Of a stretch of 64,000 nt of DNA, positions 12,301 to 24,400 are shown piece by piece (within the stretch, counting starts at the first letter, position 1; the number at the start of each line of letters is the position of its first letter). Made by a program: the position numbers and the translations under genes. This DNA is from Ctena decussata (taxonomy: Eukaryota; Mollusca; Bivalvia; Lucinida; Lucinidae). The DNA is taken from the NCBI GenBank assembly GCA_963989385.1, contig OZ022503.1:67244123-67308122 (forward strand), in the 5' to 3' direction. The notes below the pieces were generated by a model. The model was not told where the DNA came from and searched no databases. It saw only the letters and a program-made list of their open reading frames with translations.

Positions 12301-15300
12301 GCATGTACCTATGTAATTACCGTTTACAGTGTAAAGATGGATGTTATCGGTCGCTGAACGTCGGAGCAGTAGGCGTTTAATGCATTTTCCCATAGGGTCC
12401 AATGCAAAATTGACACCTCATTTTCTCCATTCTCAAGAGCTTTGAGTCTCTGCAAAACATATACATGTGTAGACACAAATAAGTGAAATAGAATGAAGGC
12501 TATTTCAGCTTTAGCTTTTATTCCGTTTGGGAGCTAAAGTCGCACAAACTTTTGTTTACAAAAATTTCGATGGCCTATAGTTCGCAAGTTATGCAATCAG
12601 TTGACATAAGATTGTGCATGCATGTAGACATGTTAATGACCTTTATATATGCCAAGTTTCAGATGGCTACCTACTCATACAAGCAAGCAGTAGCGGTTTG
12701 AAATTTTCACAATTTGGGCTACACGTTCGGGACGATTCGTGACCTTAGGTGACTTGCACAATTCGGGCTGAAACTAGTGCCAAATGAGAGGGTTGGGATA
12801 AACATTCAATTGACCATATGTGCCAAAAATTCTCGTTCTTTAGTTTCCGAGTTATAGCCCCTGGAAGTCGAAAACTGCACGACTTTGCCCTCGAATATCT
12901 CGACAACGGAGAAAGGAGAATTTCAGGGCATTTTCTCCCAAGAAATATATGGGAATTATCTGTAATTTAGCACAGTTTCAGAACGATTCGTGAAAGTCAC
13001 CTTTTAAGAATAACTTCCACTGCAGGCCCATATATAAAAGTTTGCTCCTTTATTACTCTGCACATGGACAATTATTTGCGCTGTTATTTGCCCCAGGCAT
13101 GTACCTATGTAATTACCGTTTACAGTGTAAAGATGGATGTTATCGGTCGCTGAACGTCGGAGCAGTAGGCGTTTAATGCATTTTCCCATAGGGTCCAATG
13201 CAAAATTGACACCTCATTTTCTCCATTCTCAAGAGCTTTGAGTCTCTGCAAAACATATACATGTGTAGACACAAATAAGTGAAATAGAATGAAGGCTATT
13301 TCAGCTTTAGCTTTTATTCCGTTTGGGAGCTAAAGTCGCACAAACTTTTGTTTACAAAAATTTCGATGGCCTATAGTTCGCAAGTTATGCAATCAGTTGA
13401 CATAAGATTGTGCATGCATGTAGACATGTTAATGACCTTTATATATGCCAAGTTTCAGATGGCTACCTACTCATACAAGCAAGCAGTAGCGGTTTGAAAT
13501 TTTCACAATTTGGGCTACACGTTCGGGACGATTCGTGACCTTAGGTGACTTGCACAATTCGGGCTGAAACTAGTGCCAAATGAGAGGGTTGGGATAAACA
13601 TTCAATTGACCATATGTGCCAAAAATTCTCGTTCTTTAGTTTTCGAGTTATAGCCCCTGGAAGTCGAAAACTGCACGACTTTGCCCTCGAATATCTCGAC
13701 AACGGAGAAAGGAGAATTTCAGGGCATTTTCTCCCAAGAAATATATGGGAATTATCTGTAATTTAGCACAGTTTCAGAACGATTCGTGAAAGTCACCTTT
13801 TAAGAATAACTTCCACTGCAGGCCCATATATAAAAGTTTGCTCCTTTATTACTCTGCACATGGACAATTATTTGCGCTGTTATTTGCCCCAGGCATGTAC
13901 CTATGTAATTACCGTTTACAGTGTAAAGATGGATGTTATCGGTCGCTGAACGTCGGAGCAGTAGGCGTTTAATGCATTTTCCCATAGGGTCCAATGCAAA
14001 ATTGACACCTCATTTTCTCCATTCTCAAGAGCTTTGAGTCTCTGCAAAACATATACATGTGTAGACACAAATAAGTGAAATAGAATGAAGGCTATTTCAG
14101 CTTTAGCTTTTATTCCGTTTGGGAGCTAAAGTCGCACAAACTTTTGTTTACAAAAATTTCGATGGCCTATAGTTCGCAAGTTATGCAATCAGTTGACATA
14201 AGATTGTGCATGCATGTAGACATGTTAATGACCTTTATATATGCCAAGTTTCAGATGGCTACCTACTCATACAAGCAAGCAGTAGCGGTTTGAAATTTTC
14301 ACAATTTGGGCTACACGTTCGGGACGATTCGTGACCTTAGGTGACTTGCACAATTCGGGCTGAAACTAGTGCCAAATGAGAGGGTTGGGATAAACATTCA
14401 ATTGACCATATGTGCCAAAAATTCTCGTTCTTTAGTTTTCGAGTTATAGCCCCTGGAAGTCGAAAACTGCACGACTTTGCCCTCGAATATCTCGACAACG
14501 GAGAAAGGAGAATTTCAGGGCATTTTCTCCCAAGAAATATATGGAAATTATCTGTAATTTAGCACAGTTTCAGAACGATTCGTGAAAGTCACCTTTTAAG
14601 AATAACTTCCACTGCAGGCCCATATATAAAAGTTTGCTCCTTTATTACTCTGCACATGGAAATTATTTGCGCTGTTATTTGCCCCAGGCATGTACCTATG
14701 TAATTACCGTTTACAGTGTAAAGATGGATGTTATCGGTCGCTGAACGTCGGAGCAGTAGGCGTTTAATGCATTTTCCCATAGGGTCCAATGCAAAATTGA
14801 CACCTCATTTTCTCCATTCTCAAGAGCTTTGAGTCTCTGCAAAACATATACATGTGTAGACACAAATAAGTGAAATAGAATGAAGGCTATTTCAGCTTTA
14901 GCTTTTATTCCGTTTGGGAGCTAAAGTCGCACAAACTTTTGTTTACAAAAATTTCGATGGCCTATAGTTCGCAAGTTATGCAATCAGTTGACATAAGATT
15001 GTGCATGCATGTAGACATGTTAATGACCTTTATATATGCCAAGTTTCAGATGGCTACCTACTCATACAAGCAAGCAGTAGCGGTTTGAAATTTTCACAAT
15101 TTGGGCTACACGTTCGGGACGATTCGTGACCTTAGGTGACTTGCACAATTCGGGCTGAAACTAGTGCCAAATGAGAGGGTTGGGATAAACATTCAATTGA
15201 CCATATGTGCCAAAAATTCTCGTTCTTTAGTTTCCGAGTTATAGCCCCTGGAAGTCGAAAACTGCACGACTTTGCCCTCGAATATCTCGACAACGGAGAA

Positions 15301-17511
15301 AGGAGAATTTCAGGGCATTTTCTCCCAAGAAATATATGGGAATTATCTGTAATTTAGCACAGTTTCAGAACGATTCGTGAAAGTCACCTTTTAAGAATAA
15401 CTTCCACTGCAGGCCCATATATAAAAGTTTGCTCCTTTATTACTCTGCACATGGACAATTATTTGCGCTGTTATTTGCCCCAGGCATGTACCTATGTAAT
15501 TACCGTTTACAGTGTAAAGATGGATGTTATCGGTCGCTGAACGTCGGAGCAGTAGGCGTTTAATGCATTTTCCCATAGGGTCCAATGCAAAATTGACACC
15601 TCATTTTCTCCATTCTCAAGAGCTTTGAGTCTCTGCAAAACATATACATGTGTAGACACAAATAAGTGAAATAGAATGAAGGCTATTTCAGCTTTAGCTT
15701 TTATTCCGTTTGGGAGCTAAAGTCGCACAAACTTTTGTTTACAAAAATTTCGATGGCCTATAGTTCGCAAGTTATGCAATCAGTTGACATAAGATTGTGC
15801 ATGCATGTAGACATGTTAATGACCTTTATATATGCCAAGTTTCAGATGGCTACCTACTCATACAAGCAAGCAGTAGCGGTTTGAAATTTTCACAATTTGG
15901 GCTACACGTTCGGGACGATTCGTGACCTTAGGTGACTTGCACAATTCGGGCTGAAACTAGTGCCAAATGAGAGGGTTGGGATAAACATTCAATTGACCAT
16001 ATGTGCCAAAAATTCTCGTTCTTTAGTTTTCGAGTTATAGCCCCTGGAAGTCGAAAACTGCACGACTTTGCCCTCGAATATCTCGACAACGGAGAAAGGA
16101 GAATTTCAGGGCATTTTCTCCCAAGAAATATATGGGAATTATCTGTAATTTAGCACAGTTTCAGAACGATTCGTGAAAGTCACCTTTTAAGAATAACTTC
16201 CACTGCAGGCCCATATATAAAAGTTTGCTCCTTTATTACTCTGCACATGGACAATTATTTGCGCTGTTATTTGCCCCAGGCATGTACCTATGTAATTACC
16301 GTTTACAGTGTAAAGATGGATGTTATCGGTCGCTGAACGTCGGAGCAGTAGGCGTTTAATGCATTTTCCCATAGGGTCCAATGCAAAATTGACACCTCAT
16401 TTTCTCCATTCTCAAGAGCTTTGAGTCTCTGCAAAACATATACATGTGTAGACACAAATAAGTGAAATAGAATGAAGGCTATTTCAGATTTAGCTTTTAT
16501 TCCGTTTGGGAGCTAAAGTCGCACAAACTTTTGTTTACAAAAATTTCGATGGCCTATAGTTCGCAAGTTATGCAATCAGTTGACATAAGATTGTGCATGC
16601 ATGTAGACATGTTAATGACCTTTATATATGCCAAGTCTCAGATGGCTACCTACTCATACAAGCAAGCAGTAGCGGTTTGAAATTTTCACAATTTGGGCTA
16701 CACGTTCGGGACGATTCGTGACCTTAGGTGACTTGCACAATTCGGGCTGAAACTAGTGCCAAATGAGAGGGTTGGGATAAACATTCAATTGACCATATGT
16801 GCCAAAAATTCTCGTTCTTTAGTTTTCGAGTTATAGCCCCTGGAAGTCGAAAACTGCACGACTTTGCCCTCGAATATCTCGACAACGGAGAAAGGAGAAT
16901 TTCAGGGCATTTTCTCCCAAGAAATATATGGAAATTATCTGTAATTTAGCACAGTTTCAGAACGATTCGTGAAAGTCACCTTTTAAGAATAACTTCCACT
17001 GCAGGCCCATATATAAAAGTTTGCTCCTTTATTACTCTGCACATGGACAAGTATTTGCGCTGTTATTTGCCCCAGGCATGTACCTATGTAATTACCGTTT
17101 ACAGTGTAAAGATGGATGTTATCGGTCGCTGAACGTCGGAGCAGTAGGCGTTTAATGCATTTTCCCATAGGGTCCAATGCAAAATTGACACCTCATTTTC
17201 TCCATTCTCAAGAGCTTTGAGTCTCTGCAAAACATATACATGTGTAGACACAAATAAGTGAAATAGAATGAAGGCTATTTCAGCTTTAGCTTTTATTCCG
17301 TTTGGGAGCTAAAGTCGCACAAACTTTTGTTTACAAAAATTTCGATGGCCTATAGTTCGCAAGTTATGCAATCAGTTGACATAAGATTGTGCATGCATGT
17401 AGACATGTTAATGACCTTTATATATGCCAAGTTTCAGATGGCTACCTACTCATACAAGCAAGCAGTAGCGGTTTGAAATTTTCACAATTTGGGCTACACG
17501 TTCGGGACGAT
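6369..17511 (+). repeat. Copies 9-22, block with 3-copy shared variants
   Basis: Copies start at 6369, 7165, 7961, 8757, 9553, 10349, 11145, 11941, 12737, 13533, 14329, 15124, 15920 and 16716. Shared pairs three copies apart: G at 6645/9033 and 6718/9106 (copies 9, 12); A at 8163/10551 with its neighbouring A to C, plus A at 8524/10912 (copies 11, 14); C at 8867/11255 (copies 12, 15) and 12847/15234 (copies 17, 20); A at 14545/16932 (copies 19, 22). Private changes: 6650 in copy 9, 7796 and 7863 in copy 10, 8184 in copy 11, 11259 in copy 15, 16488 and 16637 in copy 21, 17051 in copy 22. Copy 19 lacks one C after 14660 and is 795 bp. No genes. Confidence 0.92.
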
Positions 17512-20500
17512 TCGTGACCTTAGGTGACTTGCACAATTCGGGCTGAAACTAGTGCCAAATGAGAGGGTTGGGATAAACATTCAATTGACCATATGTGCCA
17601 AAAATTCTCGTTCTTTAGTTTTCGAGTTATAGCCCCTGGAAGTCGAAAACTGCACGACTTTGCCCTCGAATATCTCGACAACGGAGAAAGGAGAATTTCA
17701 GGGCATTTTCTCCCAAGAAATATATGGGAATTATCTGTAATTTAGCACAGTTTCAGAACGATTCGTGAAAGTCACCTTTTAAGAATAACTTCCACTGCAG
17801 GCCCATATATAAAAGTTTGCTCCTTTATTACTCTGCACATGGACAATTATTTGCGCTGTTATTTGCCCCAGGCATGTACCTATGTAATTACCGTTTACAG
17901 TGTAAAGATGGATGTTATCGGTCGCTGAACGTCGGAGCAGTAGGCGTTTAATGCATTTTCCCATAGGGTCCAATGCAAAATTGACACCTCATTTTCTCCA
18001 TTCTCAAGAGCTTTGAGTCTCTGCAAAACATATACATATGTAGACACAAATAAGTGAAATAGAATGAAGGCTATTTCAGCTTTAGCTTTTATTCCGTTTG
18101 GGAGCTAAAGTCGCACAAACTTTTGTTTACAAAAATTTCGATGGCCTATAGTTCGCAAGTTATGCAATCAGTTGACATAAGATTGTGCATGCATGTAGAC
18201 ATGTTAATGACCTTTATATATGCCAAGTTTCAGATGGCTACCTACTCATACAAGCAAGCAGTAGCGGTTTGAAATTTTCACAATTTGGGCTACACGTTCG
18301 GGACGATTCGTGACCTTAGGTGACTTGCACAATTCGGGCTGAAACTAGTGCCAAATGAGAGGGTTGGGATAAACATTCAATTGACCATATGTGCCAAAAA
18401 TTCTCGTTCTTTAGTTTTCGAGTTATAGCCCCTGGAAGTCGAAAACTGCACGACTTTGCCCTCGAATATCTCGACAACGGAGAAAGGAGAATTTCAGGGC
18501 ATTTTCTCCCAAGAAATATATGGGAATTATCTGTAATTTAGCACAGTTTCAGAACGATTCGTGAAAGTCACCTTTTAAGAATAACTTCCACTGCAGGCCC
18601 ATATATAAAAGTTTGCTCCTTTATTACTCTGCACATGGACAATTATTTGCGCTGTTATTTGCCCCAGGCATGTACCTATGTAATTACCGTTTACAGTGTA
18701 AAGATGGATGTTATCGGTCGCTGAACGTCGGAGCAGTAGGCGTTTAATGCATTTTCCCATAGGGTCCAATGCAAAATTGACACCTCATTTTCTCCATTCT
18801 CAAGAGCTTTGAGTCTCTGCAAAACATATACATGTGTAGACACAAATAAGTGAAATAGAATGAAGGCTATTTCAGCTTTAGCTTTTATTCCGTTTGGGAG
18901 CTAAAGTCGCACAAACTTTTGTTTACAAAAATTTCGATGGCCTATAGTTCGCAAGTTATGCAATCAGTTGACATAAGATTGTGCATGCATGTAGACATGT
19001 TAATGACCTTTATATATGCCAAGTTTCAGATGGCTACCTACTCATACAAGCAAGCAGTAGCGGTTTGAAATTTTCACAATTTGGGCTACACGTTCGGGAC
19101 GATTCGTGACCTTAGGTGACTTGCACAATTCGGGCTGAAACTAGTGCCAAATGAGAGGGTTGGGATAAACATTCAATTGACCATATGTGCCAAAAATTCT
19201 CGTTCTTTAGTTTTCGAGTTATAGCCCCTGGAAGTCGAAAACTGCACGACTTTGCCCTCGAATATCTCGACAACGGAGAAAGGAGAATTTCAGGGCATTT
19301 TCTCCCAAGAAATATATGGGAATTATCTGTAATTTAGCACAGTTTCAGAACGATTCGTGAAAGTCACCTTTTAAGAATAACTTCCACTGCAGGCCCATAT
19401 ATAAAAGTTTGCTCCTTTATTACTCTGCACATGGACAATTATTTGCGCTGTTATTTGCCCCAGGCATGTACCTATGTAATTACCGTTTACAGTGTAAAGA
19501 TGGATGTTATCGGTCGCTGAACGTCGGAGCATTAGGCGTTTAATGCATTTTCCCATAGGGTCCAATGCAAAATTGACACCTCATTTTCTCCATTCTCAAG
19601 AGCTTTGAGTCTCTGCAAAACATATACATGTGTAGACACAAATAAGTGAAATAGAATGAAGGCTATTTCAGCTTTAGTTTTTATTCCGTTTGGGAGCTAA
19701 AGTCGCACAAACTTTTGTTTACAAAAATTTCGATGGCCTATAGTTCGCAAGTTATGCAATCAGTTGACATAAGATTGTGCATGCATGTAGACATGTTAAT
19801 GACCTTTATATATGCCAAGTTTCAGATGGCTACCTACTCATACAAGCAAGCAGTAGCGGTTTGAAATTTTCACAATTTGGGCTACACGTTCGGGACGATT
19901 CGTGACCTTAGGTGACTTGCACAATTCGGGCTGAAACTAGTGCCAAATGAGAGGGTTGGGATAAACATTCAATTGACCATATGTGCCAAAAATTCTCGTT
20001 CTTTAGTTTTCGAGTTATAGCCCCTGGAAGTCGAAAACTGCACGACTTTGCCCTCGAATATCTCGACAACGGAGAAAGGAGAATTTCAGGGCATTTTCTC
20101 CCAAGAAATATATGGGAATTATCTGTAATTTAGCACAGTTTCAGAACGATTCGTGAAAGTCACCTTTTAAGAATAACTTCCACTGCAGGCCCATATATAA
20201 AAGTTTGCTCCTTTATTACTCTGCACATGGACAATTATTTGCGCTGTTATTTGCCCCAGGCATGTACCTATGTAATTACCGTTTACAGTGTAAAGATGGA
20301 TGTTATCGGTCGCTGAACGTCGGAGCAGTAGGCGTTTAATGCATTTTCCCATAGGGTCCAATGCAAAATTGACACCTCATTTTCTCCATTCTCAAGAGCT
20401 TTGAGTCTCTGCAAAACATATACATGTGTAGACACAAATAAGTGAAATAGAATGAAGGCTATTTCAGCTTTAGCTTTTATTCCGTTTGGGAGCTAAAGTC

Positions 20501-20695
20501 GCACAAACTTTTGTTTACAAAAATTTCGATGGCCTATAGTTCGCAAGTTATGCAATCAGTTGACATAAGATTGTGCATGCATGTAGACATGTTAATGACC
20601 TTTATATATGCCAAGTTTCAGATGGCTACCTACTCATACAAGCAAGCAGTAGCGGTATGAAATTTTCACAATTTGGGCTACACGTTCGGGACGAT
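17512..20695 (+). repeat. Copies 23-26, plain block left of the inversion
   Basis: Copies start at 17512, 18308, 19104 and 19900. Copy 23 has A at 18038. Copy 25 has T at 19532 and T at 19678, a pair that reappears in copy 34. Copy 26 has A at 20657, 44 bases before the inversion junction. Copy 24 looks like consensus. No genes. Confidence 0.92.
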
Positions 20696-20732
20696 TCGTG
20701 GTTATTCTTAAAAGGTGACTTTCACGAATCGT
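20691..20732. repeat. 10-bp dyad at the left inversion junction
   Basis: ACGATTCGTG at 20691-20700 pairs with CACGAATCGT at 20723-20732, with 22 bases between. The left arm is the end of copy 26 and start of copy 27. The right arm comes from the inverted internal copy of the same motif (monomer 247-256). Confidence 0.85.
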
Positions 20733-20767
20733 TCTGAAACTGTGCTAAATTACAGATAATTCCCATA
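20701..20767 (+). repeat. Left arm of a 67-bp perfect palindrome
   Basis: This arm is the exact reverse complement of 20907-20973. It arose because monomer 213-278 is present in both orientations around the inverted segment. The spacer between the arms is 139 bases. Confidence 0.95.
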
Positions 20768-20848
20768 TATTTCTTGGGAGAAAATGCCCTGAAATTCTCC
20801 TTTCTCCGTTGTCGAGATATTCGAGGGCAAAGTCGTGCAGTTTTCGAC

Positions 20849-20869
20849 TTCGAGGGCTAATAACTCGAA
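20849..20869. repeat. Perfect 6-bp hairpin created by variants in the inverted segment
   Basis: TTCGAG at 20849-20854 and CTCGAA at 20864-20869 flank a 9-base loop. In all other copies the corresponding region reads TTCGAG and CTGGAA with differently placed bases, so the arms are imperfect. The changes keep the length constant: either four substitutions, or two plus a balanced one-base loss and gain. Confidence 0.8.
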
Positions 20870-20906
20870 AACTAAAGAACGAGAATTTTTGGCACATATG
20901 GTCAAT

Positions 20907-20973
20907 TATGGGAATTATCTGTAATTTAGCACAGTTTCAGAACGATTCGTGAAAGTCACCTTTTAAGAATAAC
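20907..20973 (-). repeat. Right arm of a 67-bp perfect palindrome
   Basis: Partner of 20701-20767. This is the normally oriented copy of monomer 212-278. With the left arm it could extrude as a long hairpin, a structure that is usually unstable during replication. Confidence 0.95.
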
Positions 20974-21491
20974 TTCCACTGCAGGCCCATATATAAAAGT
21001 TTGCTCCTTTATTACTCTGCACATGGACAATTATTTGCGCTGTTATTTGCCCCAGGCATGTACCAATGTAATTACCGTTTACAGTGTAAAGATGGATGTT
21101 ATCGGTCGCTGAACGTCGGAGCAGTAGGCGTTTAATGCATTTTCCCGTAGGGTCCAATGCAAAATTGACACCTCATTTTCTCCATTCTCAAGAGCTTTGA
21201 GTCTCTGCAAAACATATACATGTGTAGACACAAATAAGTGAAATAGAATGAAGGCTATTTCAGCTTTAGCTTTTATTCCGTTTGGGAGCTAAAGTCGCAC
21301 AAACTTTTGTTTACAAAAATTTCGATGGCCTAAAGTTCGCAAGTTATGCAATCAGTTGACATAAGATTGTGCATGCATGTAGACATGTTAATGACCTTTA
21401 TATATGCCGAGTTTCAGATGGCTACCTACTCATACAAGCAAGCAGTAGCGGTTTGAAATTTTCACAATTTGGGCTACACGTTCGGGACGAT

Positions 21492-24400
21492 TCGTGACCT
21501 TAGGTGACTTGCACAATTCGGGCTGAAACTAGTGCCAAATGAGAGGGTTGGGATAAACATTCAATTGACCATATGTGCCAAAAATTCTCGTTCTTTAGTT
21601 TTCGAGTTATAGCCCCTGGAAGTCGAAAACTGCACGACTTTGCCCTCGAATATCTCGACAACGGAGAAAGGAGAATTTCAGGGCATTTTCTCCCAAGAAA
21701 TATATGGGAATTATCTGTAATTTAGCACAGTTTCAGAACGATTCGTGAAAGTCACCTTTTAAGACTAACTTCCATTGCAGGCCCATACATAAAAGTTTGC
21801 TCCTTTATTACTCTGCACATGGACAATTATTTGCGCTGTTATTTGCCCCAGGCATGTACCTATGTAATTACCGTTTACAGTGTAAAGATGGATGTTATCG
21901 GTCGCTGAACGTCGGAGCAGTAGGCGTTTAATGCATTTTCCCATAGGGTCCAATGCAAAATTGACACCTCATTTTCTCCATTCTCAAGAGCTTTGAGTCT
22001 CTGCAAAACATATACATGTGTAGACACAAATAAGTGAAATAGAATGAAGGCTATTTCAGCTTTAGCTTTTATTCCGTTTGGGAGCTAAAGTCGCACAAAC
22101 TTTTGTTTACAAAAATTTCGATGGCCTATAGTTCGCAAGTTATGCAATCAGTTGACATAAGATTGTGCATGCATGTAGACATGTTAATGACCTTTATATA
22201 TGCCAAGTTTCAGATGGCTACCTACTCATACAAGCAAGCAGTAGCGGTTTGAAATTTTCACAATTTGGGCTACACGTTCGGGACGATTCGTGACCTTAGG
22301 TGACTTGCACAATTCGGGCTGAAACTAGTGCCAAATGAGAGGGTTGGGATAAACATTCAATTGACCATATGTGTCAAAAATTCTCGTTCTTTAGTTTTCG
22401 AGTTATAGCCCCTGGAAGTCGAAAACTGCACGACTTTGCCCTCGAATATCTCGACAACGGAGAAAGGAGAATTTCAGGGCATTTTCTCCCAAGAAATATA
22501 TGGGAATTATCTGTAATTTAGCACAGTTTCAGAACGATTCGTGAAAGTCACCTTTTAAGAATAACTTCCACTGCAGGCCCATATATAAAAGTTTGCTCCT
22601 TTATTACTCTGCACATGGAAATTATTTGCGCTGTTATTTGCCCCAGGCATGTACCTATGTAATTACCGTTTACAGTGTAAAGATGGATGTTATCGGTCGC
22701 TGAACGTCGGAGCAGTAGGCGTTTAATGCATTTTCCCATAGGGTCCAATGCAAAATTGACACCTCATTTTCTCCATTCTCAAGAGCTTTGAGTCTCTGCA
22801 AAACATATACATGTGTAGACACAAATAAATGAAATAGAATGAAGGCTATTTCAGCTTTAGCTTTTATTCCGTTTGGGAGCTAAAGTCGCACAAACTTTTG
22901 TTTACAAAAATTTCGATGGCCTATAGTTCGCAAGTTATGCAATCAGTTGACATAAGATTGTGCATGCATGTAGACATGTTAATGACCTTTATATATGCCA
23001 AGTTTCAGATGGCTACCTACTCATACAAGCAAGCAGTAGCGGTTTGAAATTTTCACAATTTGGGCTACACGTTCGGGACGATTCGTGACCTTAGGTGACT
23101 TGCACAATTCGGGCTGAAACTAGTGCCAAATGAGAGGGTTGGGATAAACATTCAATTGACCATATGTGCCAAAAATTCTCGTTCTTTAGTTTTCGAGTTA
23201 TAGCCCCTGGAAGTCGAAAACTGCACGACTTTGCCCTCGAATATCTCGACAACGGAGAAAGGAGAATTTCAGGGCATTTTCTCCCAAGAAATATATGGAA
23301 ATTATCTGTAATTTAGCACAGTTTCAGAACGATTCGTGAAAGTCACCTTTTAAGAATAACTTCCACTGCAGGCCCATATATAAAAGTTTGCTCCTTTATT
23401 ACTCTGCACATGGACAATTATTTGCGCTGTTATTTGCCCCAGGCATGTACCTATGTAATTACCGTTTACAGTGTAAAGATGGATGTTATCGGTCGCTGAA
23501 CGTCGGAGCAGTAGGCGTTTAATGCATTTTCCCATAGGGTCCAATGCAAAATTGACACCTCATTTTCTCCATTCTCAAGAGCTTTGAGTCTCTGCAAAAC
23601 ATATACATGTGTAGACACAAATAAATGAAATAGAATGAAGGCTATTTCAGCTTTAGCTTTTATTCCGTTTGGGAGCTAAAGTCGCACAAACTTTTGTTTA
23701 CAAAAATTTCGATGGCCTATAGTTCGCAAGTTATGCAATCAGTTGACATAAGATTGTGCATGCATGTAGACATGTTAATGACCTTTATATATGCCAAGTT
23801 TCAGATGGCTACCTACTCATACAAGCAAGCAGTAGCGGTTTGAAATTTTCACAATTTGGGCTACACGTTCGGGACGATTCGTGACCTTAGGTGACTTGCA
23901 CAATTCGGGCTGAAACTCGTGCCAAATGAGAGGGTTGGGATAAACATTCAATTGACCATATGTGCCAAAAATTCTCGTTCTTTAGTTTTCGAGTTATAGC
24001 CCCTGGAAGTCGAAAACTGCACGACTTTGCCCTCGAATATCTCGACAACGGAGAAAGGAGAATTTCAGGGCATTTTCTCCCAAGAAATATATGGGAATTA
24101 TCTGTAATTTAGCACAGTTTCAGAACGATTCGTGAAAGTCACCTTTTAAGAATAACTTCCACTGCAGGCCCATATATAAAAGTTTGCTCCTTTATTACTC
24201 TGCACATGGACAATTATTTGCGCTGTTATTTGCCCCAGGCATGTACCTATGTAATTACCGTTTACAGTGTAAAGATGGATGTTATCGGTCGCTGAACGTC
24301 GGAGCAGTAGGCGTTTAATGCATTTTCCCATAGGGTCCAATGCAAAATTGACACCTCATTTTCTCCATTCTCAAGAGCTTTGAGTCTCTGCAAAACATAT

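Larger units (their letters stand above)
20701..20907 (-). repeat. Inverted satellite segment, reverse complement of monomer 72-278
   Basis: Bases 20701-20907 read as the reverse complement of monomer 72-278 and stand exactly where monomer 6-212 should be. The match is near perfect except at 20851-20860, where the sequence reads CGAGGGCTAA instead of the expected CCAGGGGCTA. The right edge is ambiguous by one base because 20907 fits both parents. The left junction shows no microhomology with the sequence it replaced, although the partner arms of the monomer's inverted repeat lie just inside it. Confidence 0.95.
20696..21491 (+). repeat. Copy 27, rearranged monomer with internal inversion
   Basis: This copy starts normally (TCGTG, 20696-20700), then carries 207 bases of reverse-complemented monomer, then returns to the normal order at monomer 213 (20908). 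Total length is still 796. Monomer 6-71 is missing and 213-278 is present twice, once inverted and once direct. The rest of the copy has four private substitutions: A at 21065, G at 21147, A at 21333 and G at 21409. It has no SpeI site because that part was replaced. It is the only structural break in the window. Confidence 0.95.
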
